The notes beneath the pieces were generated by a model, which saw nothing but the letters and a program-made list of their open reading frames with translations, was not told the DNA's origin and searched no databases. DNA of 64,000 nt from Bacillus niameyensis (GTDB lineage Bacteria; Bacillota; Bacilli; Bacillales; Bacillaceae_C): assembly GCF_001375535.1 (NCBI RefSeq), contig NZ_LN831197.1:1968530-2032529 (forward strand), given 5' to 3'. The position numbers and the translations under genes were made by a program. How positions within the stretch are numbered: the first letter of the stretch is position 1; every line of letters begins with the position of its first letter. Positions 51,309 through 60,800 of the stretch are shown here, in pieces.

Positions 51309-51764
51309 TTAAAGCATTCCTTTATATATACCTGGCTTGGATCCGGGAATTTCAATCGCACCAATTGTTTTTTCATAAAATTCTTTAGGACCAGCCCCGC
51401 CAATTATTGCATAGGCATAACCTTCTGCATACATGGCCTCCATACATTCTAGTAGCAATTCGGTACCTACTCCCTTTCCACGGGCCAATTCGTCTACTCC
51501 AGTTGGTCCAAAGAAATTGCGGCAAGTGGATTCATAACAAGCAAATCCAATCATTTTCCCTTCTTCAATAGCGATAAAGCAGGATACAGGTTGACGAGAA
51601 AAAGCAACCTCACATTCATCGGCCCAGCGCTGATTGAATTTTTCTTTTACCCAATCAATCACAACTTGTTTCTCTGGAGCAAGTGCTCTCCGAATGGTAA
51701 CGCTATCATTATTGTATGGGGAGCGTGCTGGCAAATTATAAAGTGGGACAAGCATGTCACTCAT
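51309..51764 (-). CDS. GNAT-family acetyltransferase
   Basis: A 151-residue protein with the GNAT fold. VTIRRALAPEKQVVIDWV begins the domain. The acetyl-CoA loop is ELARGKGVGTELLLECMEAM (Q/RxxGxG/A form), followed by YAIIGGAGPKEFYEK. The substrate is not predictable. ATG 51764 has GAGGAG 8 nt upstream; an in-frame ATG 6 bp earlier is too close to it. Confidence 0.87.
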   Translation of the reverse strand: MSDMLVPLYNLPARSPYNNDSVTIRRALAPEKQVVIDWVKEKFNQRWADECEVAFSRQPVSCFIAIEEGKMIGFACYESTCRNFFGPTGVDELARGKGVGTELLLECMEAMYAEGYAYAIIGGAGPKEFYEKTIGAIEIPGSKPGIYKGML

Positions 51765-51930
51765 GGTCATTTCTCCTCTTTTATATTTGTATTCCCTATT
51801 ATCATAATCTTCTTAATAGCCTTCTGCAAGATTGATAGATTTTTTAAATAAAATAAGTTCGAAAGGCCGCGAGTAGTTTTCATCTTTTTGGTCATAATAC
51901 CTTTTGAAATCTACTGTGAGGTGAAATGAA

Positions 51931-52092
51931 ATGAGTAGGCAAAAAAGAAATCCACGTGCTAAAACAGATTCATCGAATAGAGGGCAACAAGCTCCAAGTG
52001 TCAATCCTCAAGGATACGCCGATACAGAATTTGCTGCCGAGCAACCTAAAACAAAATTAGAAAACGCAGCTAAAAAGAAAAATACAAAGTAG
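51931..52092 (+). CDS. Small acid-soluble spore protein, SspL-like
   Basis: A 53-residue basic protein. Its C-terminal half, APSVNPQGYADTEFAAEQP then KTKLENAAKKKNTK, matches the minor SASP SspL pattern as I remember it. Such proteins are made in the forespore. ATG 51931 has GAGGTG 7 nt upstream. It is a single gene, too short for many gene finders, with a terminator just after it. Confidence 0.75.
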   Translation: MSRQKRNPRAKTDSSNRGQQAPSVNPQGYADTEFAAEQPKTKLENAAKKKNTK

Positions 52093-52117
52093 TTAGCACT
52101 TGGATTTATTAATTTTG

Positions 52118-52159
52118 GAAATAGAAATTGTGGGGATTTGTATGGATCCCTGCTATTTC
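52118..52159 (+). terminator. Terminator of the SspL-like gene
   Basis: GAAATAG pairs with CTATTTC, with an inner GGGGAT/ATCCC stem, and is followed by TTTTAG. It lies 26 bp past the stop. Confidence 0.7.
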
Positions 52160-52293
52160 TTTTAGATGAATGAATCGATGACTACTAGTTCAAGTAAAAG
52201 TCATTCACTCCCTCAGATTTTCCATTTAGGCTCTTACAATTTACATACCAAATGAGTATGATAAACCTAAAGAATACTCAAGGGATTGATTGT

Positions 52294-55200
52294 ATGTTGA
52301 ATACGAATAAGATACTTTCGAAAAAGAGAATTTTTCTTATTATTACCCTGTTTACAATTTTATTAACTAGTTTTCGGATTGGATGGATTCTCTATTATCA
52401 ACTTCCCGAACACCCTATAGCAAAGGACGGTATTCTCAATTTAAGCACTTGGGAATTTGATGATAAAATGACTATCCCGCTTGATGGGGAATGGGAGTTT
52501 TACCCAAATACTTTTCTATTAGAAGATAATAGAAAAGTAGACAGTATAGAGAAAGTCTATACTGATATTCCTGGAAATTGGAAGGGAATATTGGAACCAG
52601 ATAATCAAAAACAGGCATTAGGATACGGTACCTATCGTTTAAAAATTATCCTTCCTGAAAACGATAGATCTCTTTATGGATTTCGTATTCAGGAAATCGC
52701 AACTGCAGCCAATATTTTTATAAACGGAAAACTTATTGCCGAGTCTGGCCAAGCTGTTGAAGATTCTAGTGGTACAGAAGCAAAACAGAGACCGATAGCG
52801 GTCTTATTTCATCCAGACAGCCATGAGGTCGAGCTGTCAATTCATGTATCAAATCATGAAACTCCTCATGAGGGCGGTATCGTAAAATCTATTAAGATTG
52901 GGACAGAACATGCCATTAATAAAGAAGCTCATCAGTCCTTAACATTGCAAACGGTTATTTTCGTTATCTACCTATTCCATGGTATATACGCCTTTGGTTT
53001 GTTTTGGTTTGGTAAAGGCAGATATCGAAAAGAACTCTTTTATTACGGTTTAATGCTAGTTTTAGCTGCTTTTACTAATTTAATAGATGATGATATGATC
53101 GTAGCTTTGCCCATTAGTTATGAATGGTACCATAGATTATTGTCATTGATTTTCATCAGTACCTTATTTGCTCTCATGCAATTTATAAAAGCCTATTTCC
53201 AAGCTAAAACTAAGTCTTTTTCAGTATTTCTCATTCTTTATACGAGTTTATCTATTGCCTATCTGGTTGTTCCTTATCAATATTATTACTTTTTAGCCTT
53301 CGGGATGATGATAGTATATTTCAGTGCATTTTACTTCTTATTTACACAAACGTTTAAGGCTGTTCGAAAAGGACATTCTGGAGCCATTTTTATATTATTA
53401 TTTATCACAAGTTATACGCTAAACATGTTATGGGGAACGGCGGGGAACGCCAACTTAACAAATATCCCCTATTATCCTTTTGATTTTATTATTTCCATTA
53501 TGATGATCGCCTTGCTCTTGTTAAATCGCCATATGGAAATTGTTCAGCAAAATGAAGAGCAAACGAAGAAACTGCAAAAAGCAGATCAAAAGAAAAATGA
53601 ATTTTTGGCTAATACTTCTCATGAATTACGGAATCCGTTACAAGGAATGATTGGTATTGCTCAAACATTGCTACTCGAAAATCGTCAATTGTTAACCGCA
53701 AAAAATAAAGATGATCTACAGTTGCTCGTGCGGATCGGACAGCAAATGAACTTTATATTAAATGATCTTCTTGATATTACTAAATTACAAGAAAACTATA
53801 TTCAGCTAAACAGAAAGGGACTAAAACTTCCTAGTATCCTATTTGGTGTTCATGATATGCTCTCCGTAATGCAGGACAAAAATAATGTACAATTTCAGGT
53901 CGATATTCCAACTTCCTTTCCACTGGTTTATGCAGATCAAAATCGCCTTATTCAAATTGTGTACAATTTGCTCCATAATGCGATCAAGTTTACACATGCA
54001 GGATCTATTGCTATTAGTGCTGAACAAAAAAATGGCGAGGCTATTATTTCTATAAAAGATACTGGAATTGGTATGAGCGAGAAAATGTTGAAAAGAATTT
54101 TCCTTCCATACGAGCAAGAAGATTCTGGGATAACCTCTGTTGGGACCGGAATTGGTTTAGGTCTCTCGATTTGCAAACAACTTGTGGAGTTACACGGAGG
54201 GGAAATTTCAGTGGAATCGAAACTTGGCGAAGGCTCCACATTTTCCTTCACTCTACCTTTAGCAAGCGAACCTAAAGGTGAAAATGAAGCAGCTGCTACA
54301 GCGGAAAGGAATGACAGCTCTCTCTTTGAAATGAAGCCTGTCTTAACGGATCAAGAAACGGTAAATTCTCATATTCAACGGTCCAAAATTTTAATTGTAG
54401 ATGATGACCCTGTCAACCGTAAAATCCTAAGTCAAATATTAAGGAATGCTCATGAAATTGCGACTGCCTCTAGCGCGAAAGAAGCCCTTGCCTCTATTCA
54501 AACTGGTGATTGGGATTTAGTCATTTCTGACGTCATGATGCCTAACATGTCAGGGTATGAACTAGCGGTGAAGATTCGTCAGCAATTTACATTGTCTGAG
54601 CTACCAATTTTGCTGTTGACAGCAAGAAATCAATTAGAGGATATTTATACCGGTTTTCAATCAGGTGCCAATGACTACGTGTCCAAACCAGTCGATGCCC
54701 TTGAGTTACAAGCTCGCGTAAAAGCATTAACTGATTTAAAACAAGCAGTGAAAGACCAACTAGGGATGGAAGCAGCGTGGCTTCAAGCACAAATTAAACC
54801 GCACTTTCTCTTTAATACATTAAATATGATCGCATCTCTTAGTGAAATAGATCCAGAACAGATGTCTAAGTTACTGGAGGAATTTGGACATTATTTACGA
54901 AGAAGTTTTGATATCCAAAATGTTCAAACACTCGTCCCTTTTGATCACGAACTTAAACTAGTACAATCTTATTTATATATTGAGAAAGTTCGATTTGCTG
55001 ATAGGTTAAAAGTGAAATGGGATATTCCGGAACAAATAAACATCCAAATTCCTCCATTATCTATCCAAACTCTTGTAGAAAATGCGATTAACCATGGAGT
55101 ACTTCAAAAGGTAGGAGGAGGAACAATCTGCATTCGGATTGTGGAAGATGTTACGCATTATGAAATAGCGATTATCGATGATGGGGTGGGGATGGAAGAA

Positions 55201-55353
55201 AGTCAAATTAATCAAATCTTAAGTAATTCTTACGCTAGTCAAGTTGGAATTCGAAATACTCACAGGCGGTTAAAACAACTCTTTGGGACTGAATTAATTA
55301 TCAACAGTCAACTTGATCAAGGAACGACTGTAAGTTTTAGGATTCCAAAATAA
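52294..55353 (+). CDS. Hybrid sensor kinase with two different kinase modules (7TMR-DISM type sensor)
   Basis: About 1019 residues. A membrane helix (~15-35) is followed by an external jelly-roll-like domain (~50-210, [34 protein letters not shown]), then seven helices (~220-420). A HisKA domain has [18 protein letters not shown] and its HATPase has [13 protein letters not shown] and [11 protein letters not shown] receiver domain follows, with [12 protein letters not shown], the phosphoacceptor in [13 protein letters not shown] and a late [10 protein letters not shown] LytS-type second kinase module closes it, with [12 protein letters not shown] and [12 protein letters not shown]. No response regulator is adjacent. 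ATG 52294 has AAGGG upstream. Confidence 0.93.
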   Translation: MLNTNKILSKKRIFLIITLFTILLTSFRIGWILYYQLPEHPIAKDGILNLSTWEFDDKMTIPLDGEWEFYPNTFLLEDNRKVDSIEKVYTDIPGNWKGILEPDNQKQALGYGTYRLKIILPENDRSLYGFRIQEIATAANIFINGKLIAESGQAVEDSSGTEAKQRPIAVLFHPDSHEVELSIHVSNHETPHEGGIVKSIKIGTEHAINKEAHQSLTLQTVIFVIYLFHGIYAFGLFWFGKGRYRKELFYYGLMLVLAAFTNLIDDDMIVALPISYEWYHRLLSLIFISTLFALMQFIKAYFQAKTKSFSVFLILYTSLSIAYLVVPYQYYYFLAFGMMIVYFSAFYFLFTQTFKAVRKGHSGAIFILLFITSYTLNMLWGTAGNANLTNIPYYPFDFIISIMMIALLLLNRHMEIVQQNEEQTKKLQKADQKKNEFLANTSHELRNPLQGMIGIAQTLLLENRQLLTAKNKDDLQLLVRIGQQMNFILNDLLDITKLQENYIQLNRKGLKLPSILFGVHDMLSVMQDKNNVQFQVDIPTSFPLVYADQNRLIQIVYNLLHNAIKFTHAGSIAISAEQKNGEAIISIKDTGIGMSEKMLKRIFLPYEQEDSGITSVGTGIGLGLSICKQLVELHGGEISVESKLGEGSTFSFTLPLASEPKGENEAAATAERNDSSLFEMKPVLTDQETVNSHIQRSKILIVDDDPVNRKILSQILRNAHEIATASSAKEALASIQTGDWDLVISDVMMPNMSGYELAVKIRQQFTLSELPILLLTARNQLEDIYTGFQSGANDYVSKPVDALELQARVKALTDLKQAVKDQLGMEAAWLQAQIKPHFLFNTLNMIASLSEIDPEQMSKLLEEFGHYLRRSFDIQNVQTLVPFDHELKLVQSYLYIEKVRFADRLKVKWDIPEQINIQIPPLSIQTLVENAINHGVLQKVGGGTICIRIVEDVTHYEIAIIDDGVGMEESQINQILSNSYASQVGIRNTHRRLKQLFGTELIINSQLDQGTTVSFRIPK

Positions 55354-55511
55354 GGCAGAAATTACTAAAAGCGGATTTTACTAGCCTTCTTGTAACATGC
55401 TCGGAAGTCACAAGAGCATGAAAGATTCTAATAAAAATGGAGAATAGCAGATTGGGACAAAAGTTTTTCACCCACGATAAATCCGAACAATATTGTAGAG
55501 TGTGGATTTAC

Positions 55512-55691
55512 CCGCTCCGGAAATATACTTCGCTTTCCGCGGGGGAGTGGTGAGCCTCCTTGGGCTAACGCCCTGTGGGGTCTCACCGATCTCCCACTTC
55601 CCGCAGGACCCAGATTAAGCTTCTTCGAATCCACATCTCACGAAGGAAATGCGATAGCATTTTCGAGGAGTCTGCGTATATTTCCTCCGCT
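55512..55691. repeat. MITE-like interspersed repeat with inverted ends
   Basis: The left end CCGCTCCGGAAATATAC is mirrored by the right end GTATATTTCCTCCGCT. Internal parts include CTTCGCTTTCCGCGGG, GGTGAGCCTCCTTGGGCTAA and GTCTCACCGA, which can fold. Similar GC-rich blocks are common between genes in Bacillus species (from memory), and a shorter relative lies at 5998-6090. No transposase gene is present. The open frame across it on the minus strand is an artefact. Confidence 0.75.
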
Positions 55692-55867
55692 ATATTAGTG
55701 TAATGTTCGCGTATAAAGAAGTAATTTTAGTTATGTTACAGACTCATTTTAGTTTCTATAAATTTTACTTAATAGCCCTTAGCCCGAATATCCTTTTTCA
55801 TTCCTCAAGCTACTTTGCGTCTATATTAGTTTTTAAGGTTCTATCACCTTAACTTAAAAATCCTTGT
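55692..55867. other. A/T-rich gap after the repeat, little recognised
   Basis: Between the repeat and the end of the anti-sigma gene I see only a weak hairpin, TTAAGGT with ACCTTAA near 55834-55853, without a T run on the minus strand. Confidence 0.4.
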
Positions 55868-57190
55868 CTATTTAATTTTAATTTTTTCAGAGCCTACTAT
55901 CCATGAAGGGTAAAAGGAAAGTTCAAAGGAGATCGGGCCTTTCACTGAATGAAGATTTTGAATATTAATCCGCTGTTCATATGTTGGATTATCCTCATCT
56001 CCTATATTGCTAGTAGAAAAAGCATATGAATCCAAATCATTGCCCTCACGATCTTTCGGTGTATTGAACATAAAGTATGAAAACTCTTCTTTTGTTCTCA
56101 TCGAAAAAATCAAGTCATTTCCGGAAACCGACACTTGAGGATTGATGGAGTTTCCTTTTGGCTGTTTAATAATTCTTTCCCTCTCTATATCAACGACCAA
56201 CTCGGCCTCATCCTTATCGATGGCTTGGATTTTGTTAAATTCTAAATAAAGTTCCTTAGGTTCGTTAAAATAATTGCTTTGTAAATAAACGATTTCCTCA
56301 TCATCAGAAATACGTGAACCCGATATTCCATTGCTAATTTTACTCCATATTTCGCCATTCTCATCAACTAGGCGTAAATCATCAAAATTTAGTATTTTCT
56401 TTGTGTTATTTGGATCCCTCTTGATATGGAGTGCTGTTCTCAGCGGATAGATTTCAGCTCGGATAAAAGTGACTTTTTGGCCTTCCATCGTTACATCCTT
56501 GTTAATAGGAAGCTGCTTTGCTGCCTTTATATTTTCTTTCAGACTAAAAGGCATACTAAGCTCCTGAGAGTAACCGTCTGCTTCTAAAGTTAAATCAAGC
56601 TGAAAATCTTGCGCGTCATAAGGCTCCTTAAAGAAATATTCAATCATCCCATTGTAAGTCGAGCTATTTTCGGGAATAAAAGGGGGACCATAACTCAAAG
56701 AGGCTTGATTTAATTCCTCTCCATCCAAATTTTTTAAATTAACTTTATCGATCCCCATCCATTCATATTTTTTTTCTGGTTTTAAAGAATAAAACAAAAC
56801 AATCCCATTTTCGTCCGCAATCGCTCCATCTATTGTGAGCTGAACGCCATTCTTTTTTTCTGAAACGCCAACTTCTTGATAATACTCATTTGAAATGGCA
56901 GCGAGCTTTCCTTTATCATGACTAATTAACTCAACGATTCCTTCCATCCCCGGAATAGATGCAATGTAAGATGCAAATGCGGGCGAAATTCGTATCGTTG
57001 TAAAAAAGGCACCAAAAAAAATAAAAGTCGCTACACAGGCATAGCCCCATTTTTTAAAACGAGTCTTTTTTGTATGCTTTGCCTTTTTGAACCCATTCAT
57101 AATCGCCAAATCTAATGCTTCCACTGGAATCGATACATCTTCATATTTTTTTCGAAAATCAGTTAGTTTCTTCTCTTCCTTTTCAAACAC
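55868..57190 (-). CDS. DUF4179 anti-sigma factor-like membrane protein
   Basis: About 440 residues. The N-terminal cytoplasmic part (~1-45) would hold the sigma factor. One membrane helix (~50-70, YACVATFIFFGAFFTTI) and a large outward region with DUF4179 and a second beta-rich domain (DUF5643-like) follow. No zinc-binding HxxxCxxC anti-sigma motif is visible. It overlaps the sigma gene: GTG 57190 starts before the sigma stop at 57183 and has AGGAG 9 nt upstream, so translation is coupled. A longer ATG frame from 57211 has no ribosome binding site. It probably anchors and inhibits the sigma factor until an envelope signal arrives. Confidence 0.83.
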   Translation of the reverse strand: MFEKEEKKLTDFRKKYEDVSIPVEALDLAIMNGFKKAKHTKKTRFKKWGYACVATFIFFGAFFTTIRISPAFASYIASIPGMEGIVELISHDKGKLAAISNEYYQEVGVSEKKNGVQLTIDGAIADENGIVLFYSLKPEKKYEWMGIDKVNLKNLDGEELNQASLSYGPPFIPENSSTYNGMIEYFFKEPYDAQDFQLDLTLEADGYSQELSMPFSLKENIKAAKQLPINKDVTMEGQKVTFIRAEIYPLRTALHIKRDPNNTKKILNFDDLRLVDENGEIWSKISNGISGSRISDDEEIVYLQSNYFNEPKELYLEFNKIQAIDKDEAELVVDIERERIIKQPKGNSINPQVSVSGNDLIFSMRTKEEFSYFMFNTPKDREGNDLDSYAFSTSNIGDEDNPTYEQRINIQNLHSVKGPISFELSFYPSWIVGSEKIKIK

Positions 57191-57704
57191 GTGAATCCGC
57201 TCCTTCCTCATCCAATATGACTCTTAATTGCTTCAGTGCTTTATGCAACCATGTTTTTATCGAACCTTCTGGGCATTGCATTGCTTCGGCAATTTCTTTT
57301 ATCTTCATATCGTTAAAGTATTTCAGCGTTAATAATTCACGAGATCGTTCATCTAGTTTTAACATCGCATCCTTTATTTCAAGCTCATCGTAGTATTCTG
57401 AAAAAGCAATATTTTCGATTTCGTCTTCAGCGAACACATGAAGTTTCTTTATTTTAAGTTGATCATTGCAATAATTAATCATAATTCGAAACAACCACGT
57501 TTTAATATATTGAGCATTTCTTAATTTGCGGATATTTTTATAGGCGCGAAATGTCACTTCTTGAATAGCTTCTAGTGCGTCACCCTCATTTTTTAAAAAA
57601 GCGAGGGCTGTTTTAAATAAATCCACTTTGTATTCATTCATAATTATTAAAAAGGCTTCGTCATTCCCCTTTATTGCCTTTTTGATAAGTTGTTCAGCTA
57701 TCAC
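57183..57704 (-). CDS. ECF-type RNA polymerase sigma factor
   Basis: A 173-residue sigma-70 family protein with only regions 2 and 4. Region 2 spans EAFLIIMNEYKVDLFKTALAF through AIQEVTFRAYKNIRKLRN and TWLFRIMINYCND. Region 4 has LDERSRELLTLKYFNDMK and the helix-turn-helix IKEIAEAMQCPEGSIKTWLH. The GTG start at 57704 follows GGGGG by 7 nt. It is encoded just before an overlapping membrane anti-sigma gene, and an ECF-like promoter precedes it, suggesting autoregulation. Closest in type to the B. subtilis SigV/SigW/SigX group; the exact subgroup is not determined. Confidence 0.93.
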   Translation of the reverse strand: MIAEQLIKKAIKGNDEAFLIIMNEYKVDLFKTALAFLKNEGDALEAIQEVTFRAYKNIRKLRNAQYIKTWLFRIMINYCNDQLKIKKLHVFAEDEIENIAFSEYYDELEIKDAMLKLDERSRELLTLKYFNDMKIKEIAEAMQCPEGSIKTWLHKALKQLRVILDEEGADSRV

Positions 57705-57729
57705 CCAAAATCCCCCTTTCTATATATTA

Positions 57730-57755
57730 GACCTTAAAAAACGAGAAAGGTTTTA
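57730..57755 (-). promoter_or_regulatory. Candidate autoregulated ECF promoter
   Basis: On the minus strand TAAAAC, a 16-nt spacer with a T-rich centre and GGTC lie 26 nt upstream of the sigma gene. This is one change in each box from the TGAAAC-N16-CGTC consensus of Bacillus ECF factors. Confidence 0.5.
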
Positions 57756-57800
57756 TTAAATTAAAATATTATCACTACTTTAACTCATTCATCCAAATAA

Positions 57801-57840
57801 AAAAGCTTTCACAAACGTAATTACGTCTGTGAAAGCTTTT
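57801..57840 (-). terminator. Terminator of the CnaB surface protein gene
   Basis: AAAAGCTTTCACA pairs perfectly with TGTGAAAGCTTTT, and the loop contains the self-complementary ACGTAATTACGT. The T-rich end follows on the minus strand. It lies 18 bp past the stop at 57858. Confidence 0.88.
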
Positions 57841-57857
57841 TCTCTGCAATTAGACCT

Positions 57858-60800
57858 TTATTCCGCTCTTCTTCTACGATAGAAAAGGAACAGAGATAAA
57901 CCAATGATCAACAATCCTACTCCAAGCAACATCTTATTATAGTAATTTGTAGCTGTATTTGGTAATTCGTGATTTGGATCTTTTGGTGTTGTACTTGGAT
58001 CTTTACCGTTACCAATAGTTGATCCCGGTTTATTTGATTCTGGTTTATTTGGTTCTGGTCTATTTGGTTCTGGCTTGTTAGGTTCTGGTCTTTCAGGCTT
58101 TGGTGACTCAGGTGTTTTATGATTAACAGCTTTGACCTTTGTTACTTCGGCTTGCCCCTTCTCAATTGTAAAGAGGATAGGTGTCTGATCCAATTCATAA
58201 CCTGAAGGTGCTTTTACTTCTACAAACTGATAATCACCTGGTTTCAAGTTAGAGACAATAAGTTTTCCTGCTTGATCTGTTGTTAATCCTGTTTGAAGGA
58301 TGTTTCCAGCATGATCTTGCAACTCGAATACTGCCCCTTCTAAAACTTCACCGTTCTCGTTATACTTTGTCAATTCAACGGTACCGAAGATTAGTTTATT
58401 TGTAATGTCATAACCATCTATAGTCATTTCATACCCAGTAACTGCCTGCTCATTAATCGTGTAGGTGTACTCTTTACCATTTTCATCAAACTTTTCCAGA
58501 TTGCTAAAATGATAGGTCCACTCGTCGCTAGCAGTCACTTCTTTCGTCACAATGACTTTGCCGTTTTGCAAAAGCTCTACGACGATAAAGTCTGGTCGAT
58601 CTTGAGGCTCATCATCTTTCCATGTCTTAGATCCAGAAACTTCTGTTTGACCAACTCGCACGTTCGTAATGTCAAAGCCGTCTATCGTTGTTTCATAACC
58701 GACTACTTCCATTTCCTGAACCGCGTATTTGTATTCCACGCCATTTTCATCGTATTTCGCTAATTCTGTAAAACTATACTGCCAGTTACTCTCTGCCGTG
58801 ACTTCTGTGGAATCTACTACTTTTCCGTTCTGAAGTAAGTTGACAGTGATAGATGCTGGGCGATCTGATGACTCATCATCTTTCCAGATCTTGCTGCCAG
58901 TGACTTCTGTTTTACCGATACGAAGGTTAGTGATATCGTAACCGTCTACCTTTGTTTTATAACCTGCTACTGCCTCTTCTTCAACAGTATAGGTATAAGC
59001 TCTGCCATTCTCATCATATGCATCAAGATCGGTAAATTCATGTTTCCAATCATTTTCTGCCTTCATTACGACTGTTTGAATGACTTCACCATTTTGAAGC
59101 AAATGAACTTGGATAGATGCTGGACGATCTTCCGCATTATCATCTAACCATCCTTTAGTTACTTCAACAGACGTTTTGTCTGTACGGGTATTCGTAATAT
59201 CAAATCCATGAATTTCTGATTTATATCCTGGGACACCGTGCTCCTTCACTGTGTACTGGTACGCAACACCATTTTCATCGTATTTCGCTAAATCTTTGAA
59301 ACTGTATTTCCAGTCATCCTTCGTCGTTACTTCAACAGTATCGATCACGACTCCGTTTTGAAGCAAGTTCACTTTGATAGATTCTGGACGATCGTTAGAA
59401 TGATCATCTTTCCATGTTTTCGTTCCTTCTACAGAAGTTTTGCCTACTCGTACGTTCGTAATGTCGTAGCCATCTACTGTAGATTCGTAACCTTTAATCG
59501 GCTCTTCTTTTACAGTATATTTGTAAGCTACACCATTTTTATCGTATTTCGCTAAACCTGAAAAACTGTACTTCCAGTCTGTTGCTGCTGTTACTTCTTC
59601 CGTTTCGATAACCTCACCGTTTTGGAGAAGGTGTACTTTAATCACTTCTGGACGATCTTGAGAGTTATCGTCTTTCCATGTTTTCGTTCCTTCTACAGCT
59701 GTTTGACCAACACGAAGGTTTGTGATGTCATAACCATCTACTGTCGATTCATAGCCTTTGATTGGCTCTTCCTTGACAGTATATTTGTAAGCAACACCGT
59801 TCTCATCGTACTGATCTAATCCAGCAAAACGATATTGCCAGTCAGTTGCCGATGTTACTTCTTGTGTTTTAAAAATAGCACCGTTTTGAAGAAGGTGTAC
59901 TTTAATTACTTCTGGACGATTTTGGGAATTATCGTCTTTCCACGTCTTTGTCCCCTCTACAGTTGTCTTTCCAACACGAACGTTTGTGATGTCATAACCA
60001 TCAATAGTGGATTCATATCCATTAATCGCCTTTTCTTTTACAGTATAAGTGTAAGCAACACCGTTTTCATCGTACTTTTCCAATTCAGCAAAGCTATATT
60101 TCCAATCATCCTTGGCCGTAACTTTTTTAGAATCTACCACTATTCCATTTTGCAGTAATTCGACTGTTATGGATGTTGGACGATCTTCGGAGTTATCATC
60201 TTTCCAGATTTTCTTTCCAAGAACTTCAGTTTTGCCAACACGGATGTTGGTGATATTAAAGCCGTCAATGACTGTTTTATAGCCATCTACATGCTCTTCC
60301 TTAACAGAATAAACATATGCTTTTCCGTTTTCATCATAAGCATCCAGGTCAGCAAAAATATATTTCCAATCATTTTCCGCCTTCACTTCAGCAGTTTTCA
60401 CGGCTTTACCATTTTGAACCAAGTGAACTTGGATAGAGTGCGGACGATCTTCTGCGTTATCATCTAACCAGCCCTTAGTTACTTCAACAGATGTCTTTTC
60501 GGAGCGAGTATTCGTAATATCAAATCCTTGGACTTCCGATTTATATCCTGGGACACCGTGTTCTTTTACTGTGTAATGATATGCGACCCCATTTTCATCA
60601 TACTTTTCTAAGTCTATGAAACTGTATTTCCAGTCATCCTTCGCTGTCACTTCAACAGTATCAATTACAACATCATTTTGAAGCAAGTTGACTTTGATGG
60701 ATTCTGGACGATCGTTGGAGTTATCATCTTTCCATGTTTTCGTTCCTTCTACGGAAGTTTTGCCAATACGAAGATTCGTGATGTTGAATCCTTCTACTAA

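Noticed and set aside
55428-55634. 68-codon minus-strand frame beside the double kinase gene
   Set aside because: Most of it is a readthrough of the GC-rich interspersed repeat, with no ribosome binding site.
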